23,350 bases of DNA from CAWCTB01 sp963798275 (GTDB lineage: Bacteria > Acidobacteriota > Terriglobia > Terriglobales > Acidobacteriaceae): the NCBI GenBank assembly GCA_963798275.1, contig CAWCTB010000012.1, positions 1 to 23,350 of the forward strand, given 5' to 3'. The notes under the pieces are model-generated. The model was not told where the DNA came from. It saw nothing but the letters and a program-made list of their open reading frames with translations, and did not search any database. The position numbers were made by a program, and so were the translations under genes. Positions 8,994 to 16,107 of the stretch are shown here, one piece after another (positions within the stretch are counted from its first letter, which is position 1; each line of letters starts with the position of its first letter).

Positions 8994-9058
8994 CGCAGCC
9001 AACGGGGCGCGGCCTAGTGCTGTAAGGTTTGGGCTGAACACCCGACCGCGAGCTCAAG

Positions 9059-9091
9059 AAAAAGGCCAGCTCCATCGCGGGGGCTGGCCTT
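9059..9091 (-). terminator. Rho-independent terminator of the PEP-CTERM gene
   Basis: Read on the minus strand, AAGGCCAGC and GCTGGCCTT (plus positions 9083-9091 and 9062-9070) form a nine-pair stem with a 12-base loop, followed by TTTTTC. It begins 23 bases after the stop of the PEP-CTERM gene. Confidence 0.85.
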
Positions 9092-9113
9092 GATTACGCC
9101 CGACGTGAGCTGG

Positions 9114-9709
9114 TTACGAACGCCGGAAGCGAGCGAGCGCCAGCGAGCCCAGTCCGCCCACCATCATCAGAATGGACGACGGCTCCGGTGTGGCCGATCC
9201 GCCATAGAATTGCAGATCGTCGATCGCAATGAACGACGACTCGATCTGCAGAGACTTAATGTCCGAACTGCCTTCGGTGAAATACCAATAGTCGTTGGTC
9301 GCGAAGACGAAAGTCGAGCTCTCGATAACCATCCCGCTGGCGTCGAGCGCGGTCAAGGTCACAGTCCCCGGACCCGCCAGGCCGATACCGATCTGGCTGG
9401 TCGGGTTGACCAGCGTGATGGTCGTATCCATGGCCCAGCCGACCCCCGACGCCCGTACCAACGTAGTTCGGCGGGCTTTGGGTGCCGGTAAAATAAAACA
9501 GCGGGTTGTTCGCGTCGGATATCGAGGCCACCCCAACTCCCAGGTAGTGGTTCGCGATCACGGGATTACCCGTGGCAACATCGTCGAAGTTGACCAATGT
9601 CCCGAACACCGGATTCAGATTCGGGTACGGTGTCCCCTCGTTAAGACTGGCGCTCGCTAGCGCGCACAACGCCAATGCAAAGTACAACAACGAAAATAAG
9701 TCGTTTCAT
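9114..9709 (-). CDS. PEP-CTERM sorting domain exported protein (two frameshifts)
   Basis: This is an exported protein of about 197 residues. The C-terminus has the PEP-CTERM layout: the PEP motif (SATPEPSS), a hydrophobic helix (ILMMVGGLGSLAL) and a basic tail (ARFRRS); such tails are processed by an exosortase (EpsH family), which is not in this window. The start is ATG at 9707-9709, directly after a strong GAGGAGGAG site. The ATG frame gives MKRLIFVVVL, and removing one T from CTTTGC joins it to ALALCALASASLNEG, a proper signal peptide. A second frameshift lies in a GGGGG run near 9445. The body (NFDDVATGNPVIANHYLGVG, then DYWYFTEGSSDIKSLQIESS, then IDDLQFYGG) is beta-rich, as in many PEP-CTERM proteins with a lectin-like fold. 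Its ligand is unknown. It is monocistronic with its own terminator. Confidence 0.8.
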
Positions 9710-9913
9710 GCTCCTCCTCAAAGTTGTTCAGTGTCGTCCGCCGGGAACTCACGGTCAGAGGGCGAGAAGGTTACCTTAGTTTCGATTCCAAAACAAGACT
9801 TTCTTGGTTCTGCGCATGAGAATTCGGATAAGGAATACCCGGCGCCTCCTGCCGGTCGCGCCTGAGTTCGCGGGCAGGCTCAAACTGAGCTGCCGGAAAT
9901 TCTTCTCCCCGCT
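9710..9913. other. Intergenic region between the PEP-CTERM and ccm genes
   Basis: This is the divergent upstream region of two transcripts. Apart from the ribosome site of the PEP-CTERM gene (9710-9719) and the CRP-type site just after it, I see no further gene or clear element. Confidence 0.4.
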
Positions 9914-9929
9914 GTGACCCAGATCACAT
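9914..9929. promoter_or_regulatory. CRP/FNR-family operator, perfect TGTGA-N6-TCACA palindrome
   Basis: TGTGA (9914-9918), CCCAGA, TCACA (9925-9929) is an exact match to the core of the E. coli CRP consensus. Its centre (9921.5) lies about 43 bases before the start point expected from a TATCCT box at 9953-9958, close to the class II activator position. It precedes ccmE by about 97 bases and is the only such site I noticed in the window. Confidence 0.65.
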
Positions 9930-9952
9930 AGCCTTGGGTCGCAAAAGGCGCT

Positions 9953-9958
9953 ATCCTA
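9953..9958 (+). promoter_or_regulatory. Candidate -10 box of the ccm operon
   Basis: TATCCT at 9953-9958 has no good -35 partner (TAGCCT lies 17 bases upstream). This fits an activator-dependent promoter using the CRP-type site just upstream, but the box itself is weak. Confidence 0.35.
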
Positions 9959-10025
9959 ACTGTTGTATCGCGCGCGAATGGCAGCAAGACAAGCAGTGCC
10001 TGCCGCGCCTGAGGTTGGTTTCGCA

Positions 10026-10514
10026 ATGTCGGATCAGGGACGCAGATATGTGCGCTTCGGCGCGGTAATCGCTGTTATCGTTCTTTCTCTTGGCTACCTG
10101 GCTTACACCGGGGTACAGGACAGCAAGTCGTATTACGTCACCATCAAAGAACTGAACGGCATGGGCAACGACGCCTACAGCAAGCGTCTGCGCGTGGCGG
10201 GCAATGTCGCTCCCGGATCGATTAAGCGCCAGGGCACCCACGCCGAATTCCTGCTGGCCGAAGAGGGCCGCACCCTGCCCGTGGTCTACACCGGATCCGA
10301 AGCCCTGCCCGACACCTTCAAGGACGATGCCCAGGCCCTGGCAGAGGGCAAGTTCGGCAAGGATGGCGTCTTCCACGCCACCAACATTCAAGCCAAGTGC
10401 GCCTCCAAGTACGCTCCCAAGCAGCCGGGACAACCGGCCGCCACTCCGGCTGGCGGCGCCGATCCACAAAAAGCAGCGTTGACCGGAGCGCAGCCAGGGG
10501 CGCAAGGCCAATAA
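10026..10514 (+). CDS. ccmE: Cytochrome c maturation heme chaperone CcmE, CxxxY variant
   Basis: CcmE holds heme covalently on the outer side of the membrane and hands it to apocytochrome c. The N-terminus has one membrane anchor (FGAVIAVIVLSLGYLAY, about residues 11-27), followed by the OB-fold domain (SYYVTIKEL, RLRVAGNVAPGSI, FLLAEEGRTLPVVYTG, LPDTFKD, ALAEGKFGKDGVFHA). In typical CcmE the heme-binding His lies in an HxxxY motif after that Gly-Lys-rich stretch; here the site reads CASKY (C125, Y129; bases 10398-10412). Such Cys variants are known from archaea and some sulfate reducers (system I*). A Pro/Ala-rich tail follows. ATG 10026 is chosen since it gives the usual short cytoplasmic end; in-frame ATG 9978 and TTG 9963 are alternatives. 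First gene of the ccm operon, two bases before ccmA. Confidence 0.9.
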   Translation: MSDQGRRYVRFGAVIAVIVLSLGYLAYTGVQDSKSYYVTIKELNGMGNDAYSKRLRVAGNVAPGSIKRQGTHAEFLLAEEGRTLPVVYTGSEALPDTFKDDAQALAEGKFGKDGVFHATNIQAKCASKYAPKQPGQPAATPAGGADPQKAALTGAQPGAQGQ

Positions 10515-10516
10515 CG

Positions 10517-11269
10517 TTGCCGCAGGATATTTCCACGGAAACGAACGCCGCGATAGCGATCAACCCCAGCGCTTCCCAACCCGTCATTCAGCTTGAAAAC
10601 GTGGTCAAGTTCTTTGGCCGCTTTGCCGCCCTGCGCGGCGCTTCCTTCGACTTCGCCCCCTGCCATCTCTACGTCATCCTCGGCGATAACGGCGCGGGCA
10701 AGAGCACCCTGCTGCGGGTGATCGCCGGATTGATGCAGCCCAGCCAGGGGAGCTTCACCGTGCTCGGCTCGCGCAATGTGCGCCAAGTCGCCCACCAGGT
10801 TGGGTACATGGGCCATGCTCCCCTGCTTTACGACGAACTGAGCGGCATGGAGAACCTGCGCTACTTCGCGGGACTCTACGGTCTGCACGACGACGCAGTC
10901 TGCCGCAACGCCATGCAGAAGGTCGGCCTGGATCCCGATCTGTCGCGCCGGGTCGGGCAATATTCGCAGGGAATGCGCCAGCGGCTTTCGCTGGCCCGCG
11001 CCGTGTTGCACGATCCGCAGGTGATGCTGCTCGATGAGCCCTTCTCCAATGTCGATGTGAACTCCGCTCGCGAGATGGCGGCCATCCTCGGCCGGGTGCG
11101 CGACAGCGGCAAGACCATTCTCGTCGTGACCCACCAGGCCGCCTTGATGGAAAGCGTGGCAGACGTTTTCATCAAGATGTCAGCCGGGCAGATTGTGTCG
11201 CACATTACGCGCGACGAGATGCTGCGCCAGAAGCTCAGCGCTGAATCCCTCGCCGGAAGGACGCAATGA
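10517..11269 (+). CDS. ccmA: Heme exporter ATP-binding protein CcmA
   Basis: This is the ABC ATPase of the CcmABCD complex, whose ATP hydrolysis releases holo-CcmE from CcmC. About 250 residues. Walker A is GDNGAGKST (residues 56-64), the signature is YSQGMRQRLS (about 149-158) and Walker B is VMLLDEP (169-175). The ADLL-like region and a switch His (THQAA) are also present. The start is TTG 10517, two bases after the ccmE stop; the N-terminal 20 residues (DISTETNAAIAINPSASQP) are an extension of low complexity before VIQLENVVKFFG. The stop overlaps the ccmB start (ATGA, 11266-11269), which indicates translational coupling. Confidence 0.92.
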   Translation: MPQDISTETNAAIAINPSASQPVIQLENVVKFFGRFAALRGASFDFAPCHLYVILGDNGAGKSTLLRVIAGLMQPSQGSFTVLGSRNVRQVAHQVGYMGHAPLLYDELSGMENLRYFAGLYGLHDDAVCRNAMQKVGLDPDLSRRVGQYSQGMRQRLSLARAVLHDPQVMLLDEPFSNVDVNSAREMAAILGRVRDSGKTILVVTHQAALMESVADVFIKMSAGQIVSHITRDEMLRQKLSAESLAGRTQ

Positions 11270-11940
11270 GCACGCTGGCTTTGACTCGTGCGACGCTGGT
11301 GAAGGACCTGCGCATGGAATGGCGCTCCAAGGATGCCATCAATTCCATGCTGTTCTTCGCGCTGCTGGTGGTGGTGATCTTCAGCTTCGCCTTCAATCCC
11401 GAGGCGGAAGAGTCGCGGCACATCGCCGGCGGGCTCATCTGGGTGGCCTTCCTGTTCGCCGCGGTGGTGGCGCTGAACCAGACCTGGGCCCGCGAACTGC
11501 GCAACCAGGTGCTCGATGCCTACCGTGTCTCGCCGGCTCCGGCCAACGCACTCTTTTTGGCGAAGGCCTTCGGCAACTTCCTATTCGTGATCGTTCTGGA
11601 AGTGCTGATGGCGCCCCTGTTCGTCGTCTTCTACAACCTGCGCTCGGTTGGGCCGGAATGGCAACTTGTGGTGGTCGCGTTGCTCGGAACCTGGGCGCTG
11701 GTGGTGAATGGCACGTTCTTCGCCGCGCTATCCATCCGCACCCGCAGCCGCGAGATCATGTTGCCGCTGCTTCTGTTCCCGGTCTCGATTCCGGCGCTGC
11801 TTGCCATGGTCGATTCCACCACCTCCATCCTTACCGGCGACGCCTCGCCTGATTTCTGGATGAAAATGCTGCTGGTCTACGATGTTGTGTTCACCGCAGT
11901 GTGTCTGCTTCTTTTTGAGAGTGTGTTAAACGCCGAATGA
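11266..11940 (+). CDS. ccmB: Heme exporter permease CcmB
   Basis: This is the membrane partner of CcmA in the CcmABCD complex; 224 residues, normal for the family. It starts with the family pattern of a short cytoplasmic helix (LVKDLRMEWRSKDAINSMLF) followed by about six membrane segments (e.g. FFALLVVVIFSFAF, IWVAFLFAAVVALNQ, LFVIVLEVLMAPLFVVFY). RELRNQVLDAYRVSPAPANA is the cytoplasmic loop contacting the ATPase in this family. The reading frame is intact. It overlaps ccmA at its start and ccmC at its end, each by ATGA, so stoichiometric coexpression is expected. Confidence 0.92.
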   Translation: MSTLALTRATLVKDLRMEWRSKDAINSMLFFALLVVVIFSFAFNPEAEESRHIAGGLIWVAFLFAAVVALNQTWARELRNQVLDAYRVSPAPANALFLAKAFGNFLFVIVLEVLMAPLFVVFYNLRSVGPEWQLVVVALLGTWALVVNGTFFAALSIRTRSREIMLPLLLFPVSIPALLAMVDSTTSILTGDASPDFWMKMLLVYDVVFTAVCLLLFESVLNAE

Positions 11941-12626
11941 AACTTTTCCGCATATTGTTTGTCGCATTGACCGTCGCTGCCCTGGCGTTCGGACTCTACC
12001 AGGCGCTCGTGGTAGCTCCCACCGAGCAGACCATGGGCACCGTGCAGCGCATTTTTTACTATCACGTGCCTTCCGCGTGGACGGCTTTCCTGCTGTTCTT
12101 CGTGAACTTCCTCGCCTCCGCCTGGTACCTGATCAAGCGCAGCCCCGGCAGTGACGCCATTGCCGCGGCTACCGCCGAGGTCGGAGTTGTATTTTGCACC
12201 ATCGTCCTGGTGACTGGCCCCATCTGGGCCCGCCCGGTCTGGGGTATCTGGTGGACCTGGGACGCGCGTCTCACCACCACGCTGGTGCTGTGGCTCATCT
12301 ATGTCAGCTACCTGGTGCTGCGCCGCTACGCTACCGGAGGGCAGACTCCGGTGCTCGCGGCTGTGCTCGCCATTTTTGGATTTGTCGACGTGCCGATCGT
12401 GTACATGACAATTCGCTGGTTCCGGACCCAGCATCCTTCTCCGGTGATCGCCGGCGGCGAAGGCTCAGGCCTCGATCCCACAATGTGGCATGCGCTGCTG
12501 TGGAACTGGCTGGCGTTCTCTATGCTGGCCATCATCCTCGTGGTGCTGCGCTACCACCTGCAGACGCTGGAAGAGCAGGTGGAAGCCCGTCATGCCCAGC
12601 TTGCACTACAAGGAGGCGGCCAATGA
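11937..12626 (+). CDS. ccmC: Heme-handling protein CcmC
   Basis: CcmC loads heme onto CcmE. The protein has 229 residues with six predicted membrane segments. The tryptophan-rich WWD domain is WARPVWGIWWTWDARLTTTL (about residues 97-116). The two flanking heme-ligand histidines fall at the expected places: H43 (YYHVPSAW) and H166 (FRTQHPSPV). The C-terminal tail is cytoplasmic and Gln-rich. ATG 11937 overlaps the ccmB stop; the TGA overlaps the ccmD start. All residues known to be needed for heme contact are present although the CcmE partner carries the Cys variant. Confidence 0.93.
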   Translation: MKLFRILFVALTVAALAFGLYQALVVAPTEQTMGTVQRIFYYHVPSAWTAFLLFFVNFLASAWYLIKRSPGSDAIAAATAEVGVVFCTIVLVTGPIWARPVWGIWWTWDARLTTTLVLWLIYVSYLVLRRYATGGQTPVLAAVLAIFGFVDVPIVYMTIRWFRTQHPSPVIAGGEGSGLDPTMWHALLWNWLAFSMLAIILVVLRYHLQTLEEQVEARHAQLALQGGGQ

Positions 12627-12748
12627 CAGGCGCTGTCGCTCTCAAAGCCGCGTACGTGGCGTTCTGGGTCATCCAACTCGGCTACCTGGGATACCTCTTC
12701 GGCCGATTCAAGCGGGTTCGCGAAGAGCTGAAGGACCTCCATCGATAA
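12623..12748 (+). CDS. ccmD: Small membrane protein CcmD-like
   Basis: This is a 41-residue protein with a single membrane helix (AAYVAFWVIQLGYLGYLFGRF), then a basic and charged cytoplasmic tail (KRVREELKDLHR), the standard layout of CcmD, which stabilises the CcmABC-E complex. The start ATG 12623 overlaps the ccmC stop (ATGA) and has AGGAGG at 12611-12616. Homology cannot be judged at this length, so the call rests on size, topology and position. Confidence 0.8.
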   Translation: MTGAVALKAAYVAFWVIQLGYLGYLFGRFKRVREELKDLHR

Positions 12749-12788
12749 GGTGCGCGCGTGAGCCAGCAGACAGCGTGGAACGCTGCAG

Positions 12789-13238
12789 GTGATCGGCATC
12801 GCTTGCCTGATCTTCTGCGTGCTGCTAATTGTGTTCACCCTGCCGTCTTTCTCGCGGCAGATTCATGTGCTGCGGACATGGCCTTCCGCAGATGCGCAGA
12901 TCATCCGCAGCGACGTGGTCATCGAGCGCCTGTCGCAGCACGAGCAGTGGTATTCGGCCAAACTCGGCGTACTCTACACCGTCAATGGCAAGCCAATCAC
13001 AACCGAGCTGACCAGCTTCCAGGACCACAATTACGCCAAAACCCTGGCGCGCGCCCAGGAGTTCCCGGTCGGCAGCCATCACGAAATCCGCTATGACCCC
13101 AACGATCCGGCGCAGGCGCGCATCGGCGCCGGCTGGAACCGCCGCTTCTTCGCTCTGCCACTGGTTCTGGGGAGCGTCGCCGCCTGCTTCGGCCTGATCG
13201 CTGCGGCGCTCTTTGCCGTAGCGCGATCCGTGACCTAG
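12789..13238 (+). CDS. DUF3592 membrane protein
   Basis: This protein of about 149 residues has an N-terminal membrane segment (IGIACLIFCVLLIVFTL), an extracytoplasmic domain and a C-terminal membrane segment (LPLVLGSVAACFGLIAAALF). The middle domain matches DUF3592: a variable beta region (WYSAKLGVLYTVNGKPI) ending in HHEIRYDPNDPAQARIG. Function is unknown. The start is uncertain: GTG 12789 lacks a good ribosome site, while GTG 12758 (MSQQTAWNA) lies in another frame and would need one indel. It lies about 40 bases after ccmD on the same strand and may be cotranscribed with the ccm genes. It is followed by the palindromic repeat cluster. Confidence 0.75.
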   Translation: MIGIACLIFCVLLIVFTLPSFSRQIHVLRTWPSADAQIIRSDVVIERLSQHEQWYSAKLGVLYTVNGKPITTELTSFQDHNYAKTLARAQEFPVGSHHEIRYDPNDPAQARIGAGWNRRFFALPLVLGSVAACFGLIAAALFAVARSVT

Positions 13239-13254
13239 TTGCGCGACTTGAGTT

Positions 13255-13525
13255 CTAGCAGGCTGCGAAAAATGAGCTTTCGCTCAGCGCTTTGAAGGGG
13301 TGCGGCCTCAGAGGCTGCTGAAAAAAGAGGTTCCCGGGTAGAGCTGGCCTTCAGGCCAGCGTCTAAGCCGTTCCAAATGCATAGGGGCTTTAGCCCCGGT
13401 AGCACGTTGAACGGACTTTTTCAGCAACTTCTTCCGCCGCACCGTTAAGCCCTCTAGTTTTGTCATCGCACGCGGACTTTAGTCCGCGCGGGATTCGCTT
13501 TTCCGGCTCCTCCGCAGCCTACTAG
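13255..13525. repeat. Composite palindromic element with imperfect terminal inverted repeats, copy 2
   Basis: CTAGCAGGCTGCG (13255-13267) is mirrored by CGCAGCCTACTAG (13513-13525), one mismatch in 13. Nested inside is GCTGAAAAAAG (13317-13327) with CTTTTTCAGC (13416-13425). Between and beside these lie GCTGGCCT/AGGCCAGC (13343-13360), GGGGCT/AGCCCC (13384-13397) and CGCGGACT/AGTCCGCG (13471-13488), each with a two-base loop, and a hairpin TGAGC/GCTCA (13273-13286) followed by TTTGAAGGGG (13291-13300). It has no ORF. It looks like a non-autonomous MITE/REP composite, or REP units inserted into one another. Confidence 0.7.
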
Positions 13526-13695
13526 CGAATCTTCCTCCCAGCTACCACCCACTTTTGCTAAACTCTTCGCCATGCCTTTCGGCGCCCACGCTCCCAATTT
13601 GCGTCTCGTCGGCTTCACCTGAACCGCCTCCCTCTAATCGCGGGCCGATTTCCCAATCCAGGTAACGACTAGTTCCGAAATTCAGGAGTTTCGTC

Positions 13696-14758
13696 ATGAG
13701 ACTGCGAGTTCTCTCTTCCTTGCTGGTGCTCTGCGCCGCCATGGTGTGCGCTCAAGCTGCGCCCCAAGCCACGCCCGAAGCGAAAGACAAGTTCAGCCCT
13801 CCCGATCGCAAGTTCCAATTCAGCTACGGCTTTACCTTGAAGAACCTTCCCGCGGGCGCGAAGATGGTTCGCATCTGGATTCCAGTCCCGCCGAATGACC
13901 GGCACCAGACCGTCGCCCTGGTGCGCATCGATGATTCTGCCGGATCGCGGCTGACCCAGGAGCCGGAATATGGCAACCGCATTCGCTATTTCGAGATCCG
14001 CGATCCCGGCTCACGCGAATTCAAGTTCCTGCTCGAGTATGAGGTCACCCGTCGCGAATATTCACGCGGCGACTACGCCCAACTCGAGCCCAAGGACTCC
14101 GCACCCGGCCTCGTGCCTGCGTCGATGCGGCGCTTCGTCGAGCCCGACCAGTTGATCCCCACCAACGGAAAGATCAAGGCGCTCGCCGACCAGGTCACCG
14201 GCAACCAGACTGGAACCGTCGCCAAGGCCAAGGCCGCCTACGACTACCTGTTCACCACTATGAGCTACGACAAGACGGGCACCGGCTGGGGACGAGGCGA
14301 TGCCGTCTGGGCCTGCGATGCCAAACACGGCAACTGCACCGATTTCCATTCGCCCTTCATCGGCATGTTGCGGGCCGACGACATCCCCGCGCGCTTCGAC
14401 ATTGGCTTCCCGCTGCCCGAGAACAAGGACGAAGGCACCATCCCCGGCTACCACTGCTGGGCCGAGTTCTACTCCAGGAACATCGGGTGGATACCCGTGG
14501 ACATCTCTGAGGCATGGAAGGCTAAACAGAAGCATGACTATTTCTTCGGCAGCATCGACGCTAACCGGGTGCAATTCTCCGTCGGGCCGCGACATCACGC
14601 TGTCGCCCAAACAGGACGGGCCGCCGTTGAATTATTTCGTCTATCCCTACGTCGAGATCGATGGCAAGCCTTACGAAGCCATCGAGAAAAGCTTCAGCTT
14701 CGCCGAGCAGAAGCCGGCTCACAACGGTAAGGTTGCTGCGGCAGTTTCAGGGAAGTAG
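13696..14758 (+). CDS. Secreted transglutaminase-like protein (one frameshift)
   Basis: This is a protein of about 353 residues with a signal peptide (MRLRVLSSLLVLCAAMVCAQA) and a transglutaminase-like cysteine protease fold. The catalytic triad is visible: C214 in GNCTDFHSPF, H253 in GYHCWAEFY and D269 in WIPVDISEA. The N-terminal half (about residues 35-160) is a beta domain found in many such bacterial proteins. AGGAG (13684-13688) supports the ATG 13696 start. An extra G in GGG near 14587 shifts the frame; in the next frame it goes on as RDITLSPKQDGPPLNYFVYP and ends at 14758. Relatives include peptidases and peptidoglycan-acting proteins; the target is not known. It converges on the downstream hydrolase gene. 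Confidence 0.85.
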
Positions 14759-14848
14759 AAGCGCTACGAAAAGGGCAATGATTCATGCCGTGCCCAGTCG
14801 CTGCTAACCGTCCGACTAAGGATTCAACCAGTCGCTTCCGCGGGGGTC

Positions 14849-15935
14849 TCAGCGCAGGAACGCCGTCGCGCACCACAGGATGGGCGCTTGCCCGTGCAAA
14901 TCGCCGGTGAGACGAGCGCGATTCAGGTAGTACTCAAGATCGTTCTTCTTGCCGGTCCCTTCACAAACATTTCTGACATCGCCATTGGCGCTGATGTAGC
15001 TGACCAGCCCAAGCCACCCCTTGCGCGCCGCCGGGGCGTACGTTTTCCTGGCGAGCCAGCCATTCTTCACGCCCGTGATCATCGCAAAGGTGAACATGCC
15101 CGTCGACGACGTCTCCGGCCAGGCTTCGGGATGATCCAGCAGTTGGTGCCACATGCCGTCCTTGTCCTGCAGCTTCAGCAACGCGGCCATCATCTTCTGG
15201 TATCCCGCCATGATTCTTGCGCGCTCCGGGATAATCCGGCGGCATCGACCATAGCAACTCGGTAAGACCGGCCGCAACCCAACCGTTGCCGCGTCCCCAG
15301 AAATAAGGTGTATCCGGCGCATGATAGAAGAGCCCGTTCGGTTGTTGCAGCCGGTCGAGATAGGCCTCCATCTCCAGGGCGGCGCGATCGAGATACTTCG
15401 CGTCACCCGTGGCCCGGTATGCCTGCACCTGCAGGATGGTGATCATGAACATGTCGTCGATCCAGAACCGGGTCTCTCCGCTCAGTCCGTCGGCAGTCGG
15501 GTGCTCCCACTGGCGGTCGGCAATCGCGGTGCCGGTGGCCAGGTAAGGCTTGTCTTTCGTCTCGATATAGATTTGCAGCGGAACCGCGCCCAGCACAGAG
15601 AAGTCAACATGCCTGCGCTGGTTGACCAGATCGAGCACGGCCGGAGTCAGTTGTGTGTCGAAGAGCTGGATCAGTCGGGTGGTGAGTTCGGAATCGCGAC
15701 TCAACTCGGCAAAGTTCAGCGCGCCGTACCAGGTGCAAACCGTCGGATAGATAGGGGCAGTGAGACTCAGTTGCGCGTTGGCCACGAACCGCTCGGCCAC
15801 CCGCTTGCCAACTTCTTGCGGTGACGTTCCCGCCGGCCATTTGCTGAACTCCTTAATCTGGGCATGGCACGGCGCGATGACAATTCCCGCCAGTAGCGTA
15901 AGGACCAGCACTGCACCCCGATACTCCCGGTTCAT
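14849..15935 (-). CDS. Secreted GH88/GH105-type unsaturated glucuronyl/rhamnogalacturonyl hydrolase (one frameshift)
   Basis: This is an alpha/alpha-barrel glycoside hydrolase of the GH88/GH105 group, which removes unsaturated uronic acid ends from oligosaccharides made by polysaccharide lyases. ATG 15935 opens a signal peptide (MNREYRGAVLVLTLLAG then IVIAPCHAQ). Family motifs: GETRFWIDDMFMITILQ with the conserved Asp pair, YFWGRGNGWVAAGLTELL, DKDGMWHQLLDHPEAWPETS, STGMFTFAM and YAPAARKGWLGL. The last three are in a different frame: a shift near 15230 (an extra base in CCCGGAG) splits the gene. Length about 362 residues is normal. Longer starts up to 16025 exist in frame, but the signal peptide favours 15935. 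No pectin or alginate cluster is seen nearby, so the substrate is open. Confidence 0.82.
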
Positions 15936-16107
15936 AACCGCCCCCGTCTGAACTGGCAGTATAGCCCGCAAGCTTGGCGCAACTTCAGTCCCCGCCGCGG
16001 CTTCCGGCTTTTGCTGGTCTAGCACTGCATCTCCTTGCTGCGGATGGGGTTATAAACGTTGGCCGCTTCATTCCTGGGCTCCCCGCATTTTCCGGAACTT
16101 GCCCCCT

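Noticed and set aside
9059..9091. Terminator for the response regulator gene on the plus strand
   Set aside because: On the plus strand the stem is preceded by As and followed by TGATTACG, so the T-run is only on the minus strand.
13255..13525. CRISPR array
   Set aside because: The palindromes differ in sequence and are not regularly spaced direct repeats with unique spacers.
13572..13622. 16-codon ORF upstream of the transglutaminase gene, considered as a leader peptide
   Set aside because: No regulatory codon run, no attenuator hairpin and no ribosome site.
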